Shown: piece by piece, positions 29,531-37,479 of the stretch
Layout: each line of letters begins with the position of its first letter
How positions within the stretch are numbered: position 1 is the first letter of the stretch
Assembly: GCF_009769755.1 (NCBI RefSeq)
Contig: NZ_SDWJ01000001.1
Span: forward strand, 1,587,816-1,651,815
Direction of reading: 5' to 3'
Length of the DNA stretch: 64,000 nucleotides
From: Sphingorhabdus profundilacus
GTDB lineage: Bacteria > Pseudomonadota > Alphaproteobacteria > Sphingomonadales > Sphingomonadaceae
The notes under the pieces: generated by a model
The model's database searches: none
Seen by the model: the letters and a program-made list of their open reading frames with translations, nothing else
Told to the model about the DNA's origin: nothing
Made by a program: the position numbers and the translations under genes

Positions 29531-31045
29531 TTATTCGGCAGGTACAAGCTGGCTTTCCGAAACCGGACGGGGCGTGGCCGAAGGATTGGAGAATATCATC
29601 ACGCCGTCATCGACTGGGTCCTGGGACAGGATCTTTTTTTCGGCCGTATAGTTTTGCAAAACACGCCACGGGTGGCGGTCGCCATTTTTGGGCAATTTGT
29701 CAAAGGACCTTGCAAAATAGCCTGAACTGAAATCGGAAACAAAGGGTAGCCGGGGCATATTCAGATCATCGAGATGTGGTGTGGCCACTTTGGTATTTTT
29801 GTCGTCCATTTTCCAGAGCAGACGGCAAACATAATCGGCCACAATGTCAGTCTTCAAAGTCCAGGATGCATTGATATAGCCGAATACGCTCGCAAGGTTG
29901 GGGATGTCATTATACATCACGCCCTTATAGTTGAAATGCTCGCCGAAATTGATCGGTGCGCCGTCAATGCTCATCGCGGTCTTGCCCATTGTCACAAGAT
30001 TGAGCCCGGTTGCCGTTACGATGATATCGGCGTCGAGATGCTCTCCCGATTTAAGCTGGATGCCCGTCTTCGTGAAATGGTCGATATGGTCAGTGACGAC
30101 TTTTGCCTTTCCGCTCGAAATCGCCTTGAACATATCACTGTCGGGCACGAGGCATAGCCGTTGTTCCCACGGTCCGTATTTGGGCACGAAATGCTTTTCG
30201 ATATCCACCGTGTCAGGCATTTCCTGACGCGCCATATCAACAAGTTTTTCCCCCAGTTTCGCTGGACTGCGGCGGGCATACCAATAGGTGAACCGCTGAT
30301 GGTTGATGTTTTTCCATCGGGTTATCGCATAAGCAAGTTTTTCAGGGAGGAACTTCCTCAGGCCGTTGGCAAAAGGGTCACGCGCAGGTCGCGACACCAT
30401 ATAGGTGGGTGAACGCTGCAACATTGTGACCATTGCGCCTTCCTGTGCCATCACAGGGACAATGGTTACCGCCGTTGCACCGGAACCGATGACGACGACT
30501 TTCTTGCCTACATAATCCAGGCCTTCGGGCCAATGCTGCGGGTGGATGATTTGCCCCTTGAAATCCTTTTCACGCGGGAATTCGGGCCGATAGCCTGCAT
30601 CATAATCATAATAGCCCGAACACATGAACAAGAAACGCGCCGCAAAATGCCGCTCCTTACCGCCATCGACTGACCTTGCTGTCACATGCCAGCACGCATC
30701 GGCACTGGACCAGTTTGCCGACATGACGCGGTGACCGAAATGGATGTGCGGATTGATACCGAACTCGGTCGCTGTTTCGTGAATATATTCGTGAATGGCC
30801 GGACCATCTGCAATCGTCTTTTCATGCAGCCACGGTTTGAAGCGATAGCCCAATGTATGCATGTCGGAGTCAGACCGGATACCGGGATAGCGGAACAAAT
30901 CCCACGTGCCGCCCATGTCTTTGCGTTGCTCAACAATCGCGTAGCTTTTGTTCGGACATTGCATCGTCAGGTGCGCCGCGGCGCCGATTCCCGAAAGGCC
31001 AGCGCCCACGATCAAAACATCTACGGTCGTTTCCACTTGCGCCAT
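29531..31045 (-). CDS. Flavin-containing (Baeyer-Villiger-like) monooxygenase
   Basis: 504 residues from ATG 31045 (MAQVETTVDVLIVGAGLSGI), with GGAGAGA upstream; the frame extends further but without family similarity. FAD site VLIVGAGLSGIGAAAHL, NADPH site KKVVVIGSGATAVTIVP and between them the BVMO-type fingerprint FKGQIIHPQHWP. The RYPGIRSDSDMHTLGY string is typical of Sphingomonad/mycobacterial EthA-like enzymes. Oxidises ketones or heteroatoms with NADPH and oxygen; substrate unknown. It is divergent from the phnA-like gene over 120 bases. Confidence 0.88.
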   Translation of the reverse strand: MAQVETTVDVLIVGAGLSGIGAAAHLTMQCPNKSYAIVEQRKDMGGTWDLFRYPGIRSDSDMHTLGYRFKPWLHEKTIADGPAIHEYIHETATEFGINPHIHFGHRVMSANWSSADACWHVTARSVDGGKERHFAARFLFMCSGYYDYDAGYRPEFPREKDFKGQIIHPQHWPEGLDYVGKKVVVIGSGATAVTIVPVMAQEGAMVTMLQRSPTYMVSRPARDPFANGLRKFLPEKLAYAITRWKNINHQRFTYWYARRSPAKLGEKLVDMARQEMPDTVDIEKHFVPKYGPWEQRLCLVPDSDMFKAISSGKAKVVTDHIDHFTKTGIQLKSGEHLDADIIVTATGLNLVTMGKTAMSIDGAPINFGEHFNYKGVMYNDIPNLASVFGYINASWTLKTDIVADYVCRLLWKMDDKNTKVATPHLDDLNMPRLPFVSDFSSGYFARSFDKLPKNGDRHPWRVLQNYTAEKKILSQDPVDDGVMIFSNPSATPRPVSESQLVPAE

Positions 31046-31085
31046 CCTATCTCTCCGCTCAATCTGAAAAAGCTTACTGACATCA

Positions 31086-31098
31086 TTGCAAATTGCAA
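31086..31098. promoter_or_regulatory. Palindrome in the divergent FMO/PhnA promoter region
   Basis: TTGCAAATTGCAA is two TTGCAA palindromes around one A, lying in the 120-base gap between the monooxygenase and phnA-like starts. It could be an operator for a divergent regulator, but no regulator gene is adjacent. Confidence 0.25.
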
Positions 31099-31165
31099 CT
31101 GACTTTCGCTTGGGCTGTATTGCGGCTATCAAAGCTGCCAACGGGTGTGGAATTGGAGTATCTTT

Positions 31166-31471
31166 ATGATCGGTGACGACGATTATGTTTATGACGAAGC
31201 GTCGGGGGAATGGATCACGGCCACCGATGCGCGGGAAAAAATGTCTGCGGAAAATGCAAATGAAGTTCGCGATGCGGTCGGTAATATCCTGAATGATGGC
31301 GACCAGGTCACCCTTATAAAGGATCTGGTTGTCAAAGGCGCCGGCCAGACGTTGAAACGCGGGACGTTGATAAAGTCGATCCGGCTGACGGGCGACGCAC
31401 AAGAAATTGACTGCAAATTTGACGGAATAAAAGGGCTGGTCCTGCGCGCCGAATTTGTCCGTAAAAGATGA
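31166..31471 (+). CDS. PhnA-domain (YjdM-like) protein
   Basis: 101 residues from ATG 31166 with TTGGAG upstream. The PhnA core is visible: NEVRDAVGNILNDGDQVTLI KDLVVKGAGQTLKRGT followed by IRLTGDAQEIDCKFDGIKGL LRAEFVRK. The N-terminal zinc-ribbon of the full-length protein is absent; instead there is an acidic start (MIGDDDYVYDEASGEW). The family was named after phosphonate use, but it has no proven role in it. Overlaps the DoxX gene start by four bases. Confidence 0.8.
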   Translation: MIGDDDYVYDEASGEWITATDAREKMSAENANEVRDAVGNILNDGDQVTLIKDLVVKGAGQTLKRGTLIKSIRLTGDAQEIDCKFDGIKGLVLRAEFVRKR

Positions 31472-31878
31472 ACAGAACGGCCTGGATTCGCACGGCTTTC
31501 CGCGTCCTGATGGCCCTGTTCTATTTTGGCGCCGGCGTCTTGCATGTTAAGGCACCGTCGGGCTTTGTCGCGATCACGCCCGACTGGGTTCCTTTTCCGC
31601 ATCAGGTGGTGCTGTTCACCGGCATCGCGGAAGTCGCAGGTGCCATAGGCTTATGCATCCCGCGTTTTCAAAGGGCGGCAGGGGTCGGGCTGGCGCTTTA
31701 TGCGCTTTGCGTGTGGCCGGCGAATTTCAACCATGCATTGAATGATATCATCATCGGTGGTCAGGATCTGGGATGGGCGTATCACGGGCCAAGACTCGCC
31801 TTCCAGCCGGTTTTGATCTGGCTTGCCCTATGGGTCGGCAATGTGACCGATTGGCCATTCGCCAAACGCGTTGATTAG
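31468..31878 (+). CDS. DoxX-like membrane protein
   Basis: 136 residues with four hydrophobic segments; LMALFYFGAGVLHVKAPSGF and GIAEVAGAIGLCIPRFQRAA match the DoxX/DUF417-type quinone or thiosulfate oxidoreductase-like membrane family. ATGA overlap with the PhnA-like gene shows translational coupling. Function not determined. Confidence 0.75.
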   Translation: MNRTAWIRTAFRVLMALFYFGAGVLHVKAPSGFVAITPDWVPFPHQVVLFTGIAEVAGAIGLCIPRFQRAAGVGLALYALCVWPANFNHALNDIIIGGQDLGWAYHGPRLAFQPVLIWLALWVGNVTDWPFAKRVD

Positions 31879-31946
31879 AGCCGGTCTTGCGTCTATTCGT
31901 TAACCGTTGGCAGCTATGGTGTCCGCCAACACAATCAAAGGGGTTT

Positions 31947-32096
31947 ATGATGACCACCCGAGACCAGGAAAAAGACGACGAAGCCGCCCGCCGCCAGAGC
32001 GAGCGCCGCGATTCTCCCGATGCTGAATATCAAGGGCCAGAGCGCCGCAAAGGCGACCGCCGCGTCGGTGACCGGCGCAAAGAACCCAGAAGCTGA
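31947..32096 (+). CDS. Very small charged Arg-rich protein
   Basis: About 49 residues. Two adjacent ATG codons (31947 and 31950) follow AAAGGGG. Nearly all residues after the start are charged: RDQEKDDEAARRQSERRDS and a C-terminal run of GPERRKGDRRVGDRRKEPR. The RR-x-x-DRR repeats look like a nucleic-acid- or anion-binding tail. The terminator four bases downstream supports it as a real gene. No family known to me. Confidence 0.55.
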   Translation: MMTTRDQEKDDEAARRQSERRDSPDAEYQGPERRKGDRRVGDRRKEPRS

Positions 32097-32099
32097 AAC

Positions 32100-32132
32100 A
32101 AAAAAGGGCCGCCTTTCAGCAGCCCTTTTTTA
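32100..32132. terminator. Bidirectional Rho-independent terminator
   Basis: Stem AAAAAGGGC (32101-32109) with GCCCTTTTT (32122-32130), T-run on the plus strand and A-run upstream that acts as T-run on the minus strand. It ends the small charged protein gene and, from the other side, the cold-shock gene. Confidence 0.85.
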
Positions 32133-32148
32133 TGTAATGCAATCAGGA

Positions 32149-32358
32149 TTAGTCGGCTTGCGACAAATTCACTGCTGAAGCCTTGCCATTGCGGCCAATT
32201 TCGACTTCATAATTTACGCGCTGCTCTTTATCGAGCGAGTGCATGCCGGCTGCTTGTACAGCAGAGATGTGCACAAAGCTGTCATCGCCGCCGCCATCGG
32301 GTGCGATAAAGCCATAGCCCTTGTCGGCATTGAAGAATTTTACGGTGCCAGTAGGCAT
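32149..32358 (-). CDS. Cold-shock protein (CspA family)
   Basis: 69 residues from ATG 32358 (MPTGTVKFFNADKGYGFIAP). RNP1 KGYGFIAP and RNP2 DSFVHIS are intact in the single five-stranded beta-barrel. RNA chaperone. The 5' side to the VOC stop is about 186 bases with no other gene, long enough for the structured leader commonly found in csp mRNAs. Which stress controls it cannot be told. Confidence 0.93.
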   Translation of the reverse strand: MPTGTVKFFNADKGYGFIAPDGGGDDSFVHISAVQAAGMHSLDKEQRVNYEVEIGRNGKASAVNLSQAD

Positions 32359-32544
32359 ATTGATGTTCCTTTCACGAAACAGGTGACCACGCGGCAAAAG
32401 CGCCACATGGGAAGCCAAGTCGTGGTAGGAAAACGTTTGCGCGGCCCAGCTACATCGCCAGATACGCGCCTCAAATTCCGTCGCGGTCGACGATAGCGTG
32501 GCCGATATACGCAATATTCGCAGATTTAGCAAATTGTAACGGCA

Positions 32545-32925
32545 TCACGCCATGGGTTTGGGTTGCCACAACTCGATTTTCCGGCCTTCGGGGTCCATGA
32601 TATGGGCAAAGCGGCCATTGGCTTCGTCGGGAAAGTTTTTGACCGGCAACACCCCATGTTCAGCGCAGCGGGCAAGAACAGCGTCCAGATCATCAACCAT
32701 CAGGTTGAACATGAATTCCTTGTCAGAAGGCGCAAAATATTCGGTGTCGGCCTTAAAAGGCGAAAAAACTGTGGCCGCACCGGGATGCGCCGCAGCTGCC
32801 TCCGGGGTAAAAACAATACCCCATGGCTCCACCTTTATGCCCAGGACATCGGCATACCATACATTTACAGCCGCCGGATCTTCCGATTTGAAGAATAGCC
32901 CGCCAAGTCCTAAAATGCGTGCCAT
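32545..32925 (-). CDS. VOC-superfamily (glyoxalase/dioxygenase-like) protein
   Basis: 126 residues. Paired beta-alpha-beta-beta-beta units: LGGLFFKSEDPAAVNVWYAD VLGIKVEPWG and FMFNLMVDDLDAVLARCAEH then ADDD-like end GRFAHIMDPEGRKIELWQP, whose Glu is the metal ligand (IELW). No substrate can be assigned. Confidence 0.83.
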   Translation of the reverse strand: MARILGLGGLFFKSEDPAAVNVWYADVLGIKVEPWGIVFTPEAAAAHPGAATVFSPFKADTEYFAPSDKEFMFNLMVDDLDAVLARCAEHGVLPVKNFPDEANGRFAHIMDPEGRKIELWQPKPMA

Positions 32926-32944
32926 AACAGTCCGGTCCTTTCTG

Positions 32945-33241
32945 TCACCAGCCCAGTCGCCGCCGGTTCGCCGACACCCGCCGGGTATAATGGGCGATGC
33001 TGCCGCTGACGATCTGTTCGGGGCTGCTGCCCAATTTTCCCGTCACCAGATCGGCCCCAAGCGCCATGTTCGCGGCGACTTTCTCGGTCACCATCCGCTC
33101 CGCCTCTTTCACCGCAGAAGGCCCGCCAAAGGCCAGCGCACCCATCCGCATGGCAATGACCATATTGGATTCAGCGGCAAGTGCCCATGCGTCCATGCCA
33201 ATGCTGAACCAGTTGGGCGATGCTGTTTTGCGCGACTTCAT
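32945..33241 (-). CDS. Conserved small protein, unrecognised
   Basis: 98 residues from the ATG at 33241 (MKSRKTASPNWFSIGMDAWA); in-frame ATGs upstream to 33316 are possible. Helical, with LAAESNMVIAMRMGALAFGG and AEAERMVTEKV-like MVTEKVAANMALGADLVTG, ending RRVSANRRRLGW. This resembles short alphaproteobacterial proteins of phasin-like helical character. Function unknown. It lies 82 bases downstream of dnaB on the same strand. Confidence 0.6.
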   Translation of the reverse strand: MKSRKTASPNWFSIGMDAWALAAESNMVIAMRMGALAFGGPSAVKEAERMVTEKVAANMALGADLVTGKLGSSPEQIVSGSIAHYTRRVSANRRRLGW

Positions 33242-33322
33242 ATTATGTTTGTTCCGATCATGGACGCCCTTATGCCCCATTTGTTGCATGCGGAGCAACA
33301 GATATCCCGCCTTCAATATTGA

Positions 33323-34810
33323 TCAATCATAACCTGCATCGGCATATTGGTCGTCGGCAAGATCGGTAAAGCGCGTAATCTTCGCCTCGAATTTCATGCG
33401 GACCCGGCCAGTGGAGCCATGCCGCTGCTTGGCAACGATCAGTTCCGCAACGCCGAAAATCCGCTCCATCTTTTCACGCCAGGCTTCATGCGCGGCTTCA
33501 TTGGCGGGGTCAGGTTGCTTGGCGGCTTCGTAATAATCCTCACGGAATACGAACCAGACCATATCGGCGTCCTGCTCGATTGAACCCGATTCACGCAAGT
33601 CGGACAGTTGCGGCCGTTTGTCGTCGCGCTGTTCCACCGCACGGCTGAGCTGCGAAAGCGCTATCACCGGAACGCCCAGTTCCTTGGCAAGCGTCTTGAG
33701 ACCACGGCTGATTTCCGAAATTTCGTTGACGCGGTTGTCGTTGGCGCGGCTCGACCCTTGCAGCAACTGCAAATAGTCGACGATGATTAGCCCGATGCCA
33801 TGCCGCCGCTGCAACCGGCGTGCGCGGGTTCTGAGTGCGGCGATGCTGAGCGCTGGGGTATCGTCGATGAAGAGCGGCAATTCCTGCAATTCGCGGCTTG
33901 CGCGCGACAGTTCGCGGAAATCTTCGCGCGATATCTTGCCCATGCGAAGCAATTCGGAACTGATGCCCGACTGTTCGGCCAAAATACGTGTCGCCAACTG
34001 GTCAGCGGACATTTCGAGGCTGAAAAAGGCGACCTTGGCCCCTGCCCCCTTGGCTTCTTCAATCCCGTCTTCGCGTTCGCGGATCCAGCGGCGCGCGGCG
34101 TTGAACGCGATATTGGTGGCAAGCGAGGTTTTGCCCATACCCGGTCGTCCAGCCAGAATGACAAGGTCGCTATTGTGCAGGCCGCCGCATTTGGCGTTGA
34201 TGCTATCAAGGCCGGTCGTGACACCAGAAAGATGCCCCCCCGACTGAAGCGCTTTTTCCACATTCTTGATGGCCTCGGTCGACGCCATCAGAAAGCTTTT
34301 CATCGAACCGGTTTCGCCTTCACCCTCGGCGACCTTATACAATGCGCTTTCTGCGGCCTCTATCTGTCCCTTGGGATCGACGCTTTCACTTGTATCCAGC
34401 GCATTGTCGACCAACGTGCGCCCAACGGTCACCAATTCGCGCAACAGGGCAAGATCATAGATTTGTTGCGCGAAATCACGCGCGCCGATCAGGCCGGCGC
34501 CATCGGCCGTCAATTTGATCAGATAACCCGGCCCACCCAGTTCTTTCATCGCCTCGTCCGCTTCGAAAAACGGTTTCAGCGTGACCGGCGTGACCAGCAT
34601 GTTGCGATCAATCAGGCGAAGCACCTGTTCGTAAATGCGGCCATGCAAGGGTTCAAAAAAATGGTCCGGCTGCAGCTTGATCGAAACATCTTCGATAATC
34701 CGGTTATCGATCAATATCGCGCCGAGAAATGCCGCCTCCGCCTCGATATTCCGGGGCAAACGCTGGGGTTCCGCTTCGTTAACGGCGGCTAGTCTGATCG
34801 GTTCGGCCAT
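33323..34810 (-). CDS. dnaB: Replicative DNA helicase DnaB
   Basis: 495 residues. N-terminal DnaG-binding domain begins EAEAAFLGAILIDNRIIED; the RecA-like C-terminal domain has LAGRPGMGKTSLATNIA (Walker A), FSLEMSADQLATRILAEQSG, and IGLIIVDYLQLLQG (Walker B), with RDDKRPQLSDLRESGSIEQ and RHGSTGRVRMKFEAKITRFT DL. No intein or insert interrupts it. Hexameric helicase of the replisome. Confidence 0.96.
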   Translation of the reverse strand: MAEPIRLAAVNEAEPQRLPRNIEAEAAFLGAILIDNRIIEDVSIKLQPDHFFEPLHGRIYEQVLRLIDRNMLVTPVTLKPFFEADEAMKELGGPGYLIKLTADGAGLIGARDFAQQIYDLALLRELVTVGRTLVDNALDTSESVDPKGQIEAAESALYKVAEGEGETGSMKSFLMASTEAIKNVEKALQSGGHLSGVTTGLDSINAKCGGLHNSDLVILAGRPGMGKTSLATNIAFNAARRWIREREDGIEEAKGAGAKVAFFSLEMSADQLATRILAEQSGISSELLRMGKISREDFRELSRASRELQELPLFIDDTPALSIAALRTRARRLQRRHGIGLIIVDYLQLLQGSSRANDNRVNEISEISRGLKTLAKELGVPVIALSQLSRAVEQRDDKRPQLSDLRESGSIEQDADMVWFVFREDYYEAAKQPDPANEAAHEAWREKMERIFGVAELIVAKQRHGSTGRVRMKFEAKITRFTDLADDQYADAGYD

Positions 34811-34958
34811 AACGCCCTATCCTTTAGCATAAGCCCATGTGCAAGACCCTGCAAAAATAGAATGGGGGACAGGGCTGTGGACAAATATTTTTCCCGCGGC
34901 GAAGACACGCAGGGGAGGATTCACTTGCCCCAAAATTATCACAAGCTAACACAGCAGC

Positions 34959-35441
34959 ATGAGCGACGCCCGCATCATCAAAGTCGAACTTGACGAGGCA
35001 ACGATCCTGCGTCGAAACGCCGATATTGAGCAAGAGCGCCGCGTTGCGATCTTCGATTTGATCGAAGATAATGTCTTTAAACCTGTGCGCGATTTTGGCG
35101 ATGGCTATGCGGGTCCGTATCAATTGAACCTCAGTGTCGAAGAAGGCCGGTTGATCTGGGACATCCGCCGCGAAGACGGCAGTCCATTCGAAATTCTGAT
35201 CCTTGGACTTGGCCGATTTCGCCGTGTGGTCAAAGACTATTTCGCCATTTGCGACAGCTATTATCAGGCCATCCGCAAAGCCAGCGCGGCCGAGATCGAA
35301 ACCATCGACATGGCCCGACGCGGCGTCCACAATGAAGCCGCCGAATTGTTGATGGAACGTCTGGAGGGCAAAGTCGAAGTCGATTTCGCAACCGCTCGCC
35401 GCCTGTTCACCCTGATTTGTGTGCTGCATATCAAGGGGTGA
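34959..35441 (+). CDS. UPF0262 family protein
   Basis: 160 residues with the alphaproteobacterial UPF0262 pattern: IIKVELDEATILRRNADIEQ ERRVAIFDLIEDN, then GPYQLNLSVEEGRLIWDIR and FRRVVKDYFAICDSYYQAIR. Small cytosolic protein, function unknown; typically single-copy in this class. Divergent from dnaB by about 148 bases. An antiparallel open frame covers the same bases and is taken to be noncoding. Confidence 0.88.
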   Translation: MSDARIIKVELDEATILRRNADIEQERRVAIFDLIEDNVFKPVRDFGDGYAGPYQLNLSVEEGRLIWDIRREDGSPFEILILGLGRFRRVVKDYFAICDSYYQAIRKASAAEIETIDMARRGVHNEAAELLMERLEGKVEVDFATARRLFTLICVLHIKG

Positions 35442-35776
35442 AAATGGGCTGCTGTGTTGTCGCCGGGTTCACTGCACCAACACCTTTCCACCACCGTCAC
35501 CCTGAACTTGTTTCAGGGTCCATCATGAAGCGTTCCCCGTCGGGTGCCGTGTAAAGCAACCGTGCGGCGTTGCTTGGTTTGCCACAAGATTGAAGGAATG
35601 CACCGACAAATGGACCCTGAAACAAGTTCAGGGTGACGGGAACTATAAATACGATTATGATCGGTAAACGCCCGTAAAAGCATCTACCTACCGCACCCCT
35701 TTTCCAATCGCCCCTCGACTCCGCGCATGGTCGGCGGCATTGCAGGTCGTGATTCGGGAAAAGGAAAGTCAGTCGC
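35442..35776. other. 335-base gene-free stretch holding a palindromic element
   Basis: Between the UPF0262 gene and GH25. It holds the family A element at 35494-35639 (see separate entry). The remaining bases up to 35776 contain no recognised gene; GGAAAAGGAAAG at about 35757-35768 is the GH25 ribosome-binding site. Confidence 0.7.
35494..35639. repeat. Palindromic element family A, copy 2, with 29-bp perfect terminal inverted repeats
   Basis: The arms 35494-35522 and 35611-35639 are exact reverse complements over 29 bases, each containing a CCCTGAAC...TTTCAGGG hairpin and outer CCGTCA/TGACGG ends. The 88-base spacer has no good coding frame. The whole looks like a short mobile element or BIME-like repeat. 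Same core as at 8468 and 56859. Confidence 0.88.
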
Positions 35777-36463
35777 ATGTTTGGTGGTAAAAGCGGCTTT
35801 ATTCGATGGGGGTCGATCGTGGCGGTGGTGCTGTTGGGCGCCTTTGCTGTGTGGAATCTTGTGACCGGATGGGCACCTGCGCGCGAAGAGTATCCCGAAC
35901 AGGGACTTGTGGTCACCGCCGCCAATGGTAAACCCGTCTGGTCCAAGCTGGGCGCAACCGGCGTTGATTTTGCCTATCTGACTGCTGTCGAGGGCGCGCA
36001 GACCCGCGACGCGCAGTTCGAGGCAAATCTGGAAGGCGTAAAGCAAGCGGGAATCCGCTATGGCGCGCTCCATCATTTCGACATTTGCCGTCTGGCATCC
36101 GATCAGGCGACGTTGTTCATCACATCCGTACCGCGCGATCCCGCCGCGCTGCCTCCTGTGGTCCAGCTCGACTTTACCGAAAGCTGCACCAGCCGCCCTA
36201 ACCGCGCGCTAATCCTGTCAGAACTGGCGACTTTTCTGAATTTGATCGAGGCACATAGCGGTTCGCCAGCGATCCTGTTACTGACGCCTGAATTTGAGAA
36301 GGAATATCTGGTGAGTAGCGCAATTGATCGCACGATATGGTTGGAGCGGGACTGGTTTCTACCTGATTATTCGGCCCGCCCATGGGTGATGTGGACCGCC
36401 AATTCAGCGCGCCGCGTCGACGGGGTGGATGGGCCGGTCCGCTGGGCCGTGGTCCGCAAATGA
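35777..36463 (+). CDS. GH25-family lysozyme-like protein, membrane anchored
   Basis: 228 residues. An N-terminal signal-anchor helix (about 10-28, WGSIVAVVLLGAFAVWN) is followed by a domain like the GH25 muramidase fold: VDFAYLTAVEGAQTRDAQFE ANLEGVKQAGIRYGALHHF. The catalytic D/E pair of GH25 is usually D...DxE; here VDFAYLTAVEG supplies the Glu, and the usual aspartate-rich strands (LDFTES) occur later. Length is near 220-230 as in short GH25s. It overlaps cdd by four bases. Activity should be treated as tentative. Confidence 0.72.
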   Translation: MFGGKSGFIRWGSIVAVVLLGAFAVWNLVTGWAPAREEYPEQGLVVTAANGKPVWSKLGATGVDFAYLTAVEGAQTRDAQFEANLEGVKQAGIRYGALHHFDICRLASDQATLFITSVPRDPAALPPVVQLDFTESCTSRPNRALILSELATFLNLIEAHSGSPAILLLTPEFEKEYLVSSAIDRTIWLERDWFLPDYSARPWVMWTANSARRVDGVDGPVRWAVVRK

Positions 36464-36882
36464 GCCAGCAGCTCGTGAACGCCGCGATTGCCGCAGCGGC
36501 CCATGCCTATGCCCCCTATTCCAATTTCCATGTTGGCGCGGCCCTGCTGCTTGACGACGGACAAATTGTCAGCGGTGCGAATTTCGAAAATGCAAGCTAT
36601 GGCATGGCCTTATGCGCCGAAACCGTCGCCATTGCCAAAGCCAATAGCGACGGGGCATTGCGGAATATCGTGGCGATAGCAGTTGCAGGCGGCCCCGCCG
36701 GGCAGGTCGCAACCGATGACATGGCCATTACCCCTTGCGGACGCTGTCGGCAGATCATCAAAGAGGTTGCAGACCTGACTGAGCGCGATATTCCTGTCTA
36801 TTGCGCCCACGCCCACGGCTATGACACGCATTCGCTGTCCGAACTGTTGCCACACGGGTTCGGACCGGCAAATCTGAAGTAA
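36460..36882 (+). CDS. cdd: Cytidine deaminase
   Basis: 140 residues from ATG 36460, which overlaps the GH25 stop (ATGA). The zinc site reads CAET (His/Glu site) and PCGRCRQ; N-terminal AYAPYSNFHVGAALLL and GANFENASYG are CDA hallmarks. Homotetrameric pyrimidine-salvage enzyme. The dCTP deaminase gene follows after 9 bases, so the two pyrimidine deaminases are paired. Confidence 0.93.
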   Translation: MSQQLVNAAIAAAAHAYAPYSNFHVGAALLLDDGQIVSGANFENASYGMALCAETVAIAKANSDGALRNIVAIAVAGGPAGQVATDDMAITPCGRCRQIIKEVADLTERDIPVYCAHAHGYDTHSLSELLPHGFGPANLK

Positions 36883-36891
36883 AGGAAAAAC

Positions 36892-37446
36892 ATGTCCATT
36901 CTTTCCGACATCTGGATACGCGAACAGGCACAGGCGACCGGTATGATCGAACCATTTGTCGAGGCGCAGCGGCGCGACGGATGCATTAGTTACGGCCTGT
37001 CCTCCTATGGCTATGACGCGCGGGTCGCCGATGAATTCAAGATTTTTACCAATGTCGACAGTTCGATTGTCGACCCCAAGGAATTTGACCCCAAAAGCTT
37101 CGTTGACCGCAAAACCGACGTCTGCATCATTCCGCCCAACAGCTTTGCCCTTGCCCGCACGGTCGAATATTTCCGCGTCCCGCGCGATGTGCTGGTGATC
37201 TGTCTGGGAAAAAGCACCTATGCGCGGTGCGGGATTATCGTGAACGTGACCCCGCTCGAACCCGGCTGGGAAGGCCATGTGACGCTGGAGTTTTCCAACA
37301 CCACCCCGCTGCCTGCGAAAATCTACGCCAATGAAGGCGCCTGCCAGTTCCTCTTTTTAAAGGGCGAACAGCCTTGCGAGACAAGCTATGCCGACCGCGC
37401 AGGCAAATATATGGGGCAACGCGGCGTGACTTTGCCGAAATTATAA
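36892..37446 (+). CDS. dcd: dCTP deaminase
   Basis: 184 residues. The family signature includes [40 protein letters not shown] and [22 protein letters not shown], whose Arg and Glu serve catalysis. Trimeric; converts dCTP to dUTP for thymidylate synthesis. Ends [10 protein letters not shown], complete. Confidence 0.94.
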   Translation: MSILSDIWIREQAQATGMIEPFVEAQRRDGCISYGLSSYGYDARVADEFKIFTNVDSSIVDPKEFDPKSFVDRKTDVCIIPPNSFALARTVEYFRVPRDVLVICLGKSTYARCGIIVNVTPLEPGWEGHVTLEFSNTTPLPAKIYANEGACQFLFLKGEQPCETSYADRAGKYMGQRGVTLPKL

Positions 37447-37479
37447 CCAGAAATTATAGTGTTTGAGAGGATAAGCGAG

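Noticed and set aside
34824..35429. 201-codon frame antisense to UPF0262
   Set aside because: UPF0262 on the plus strand has the family motifs; the antisense product resembles nothing and its start lies at the dnaB side without a binding site.
35497..35946. 149-codon minus frame crossing a palindromic element and the GH25 start
   Set aside because: Composed of repeat sequence plus antisense GH25; not a credible protein.
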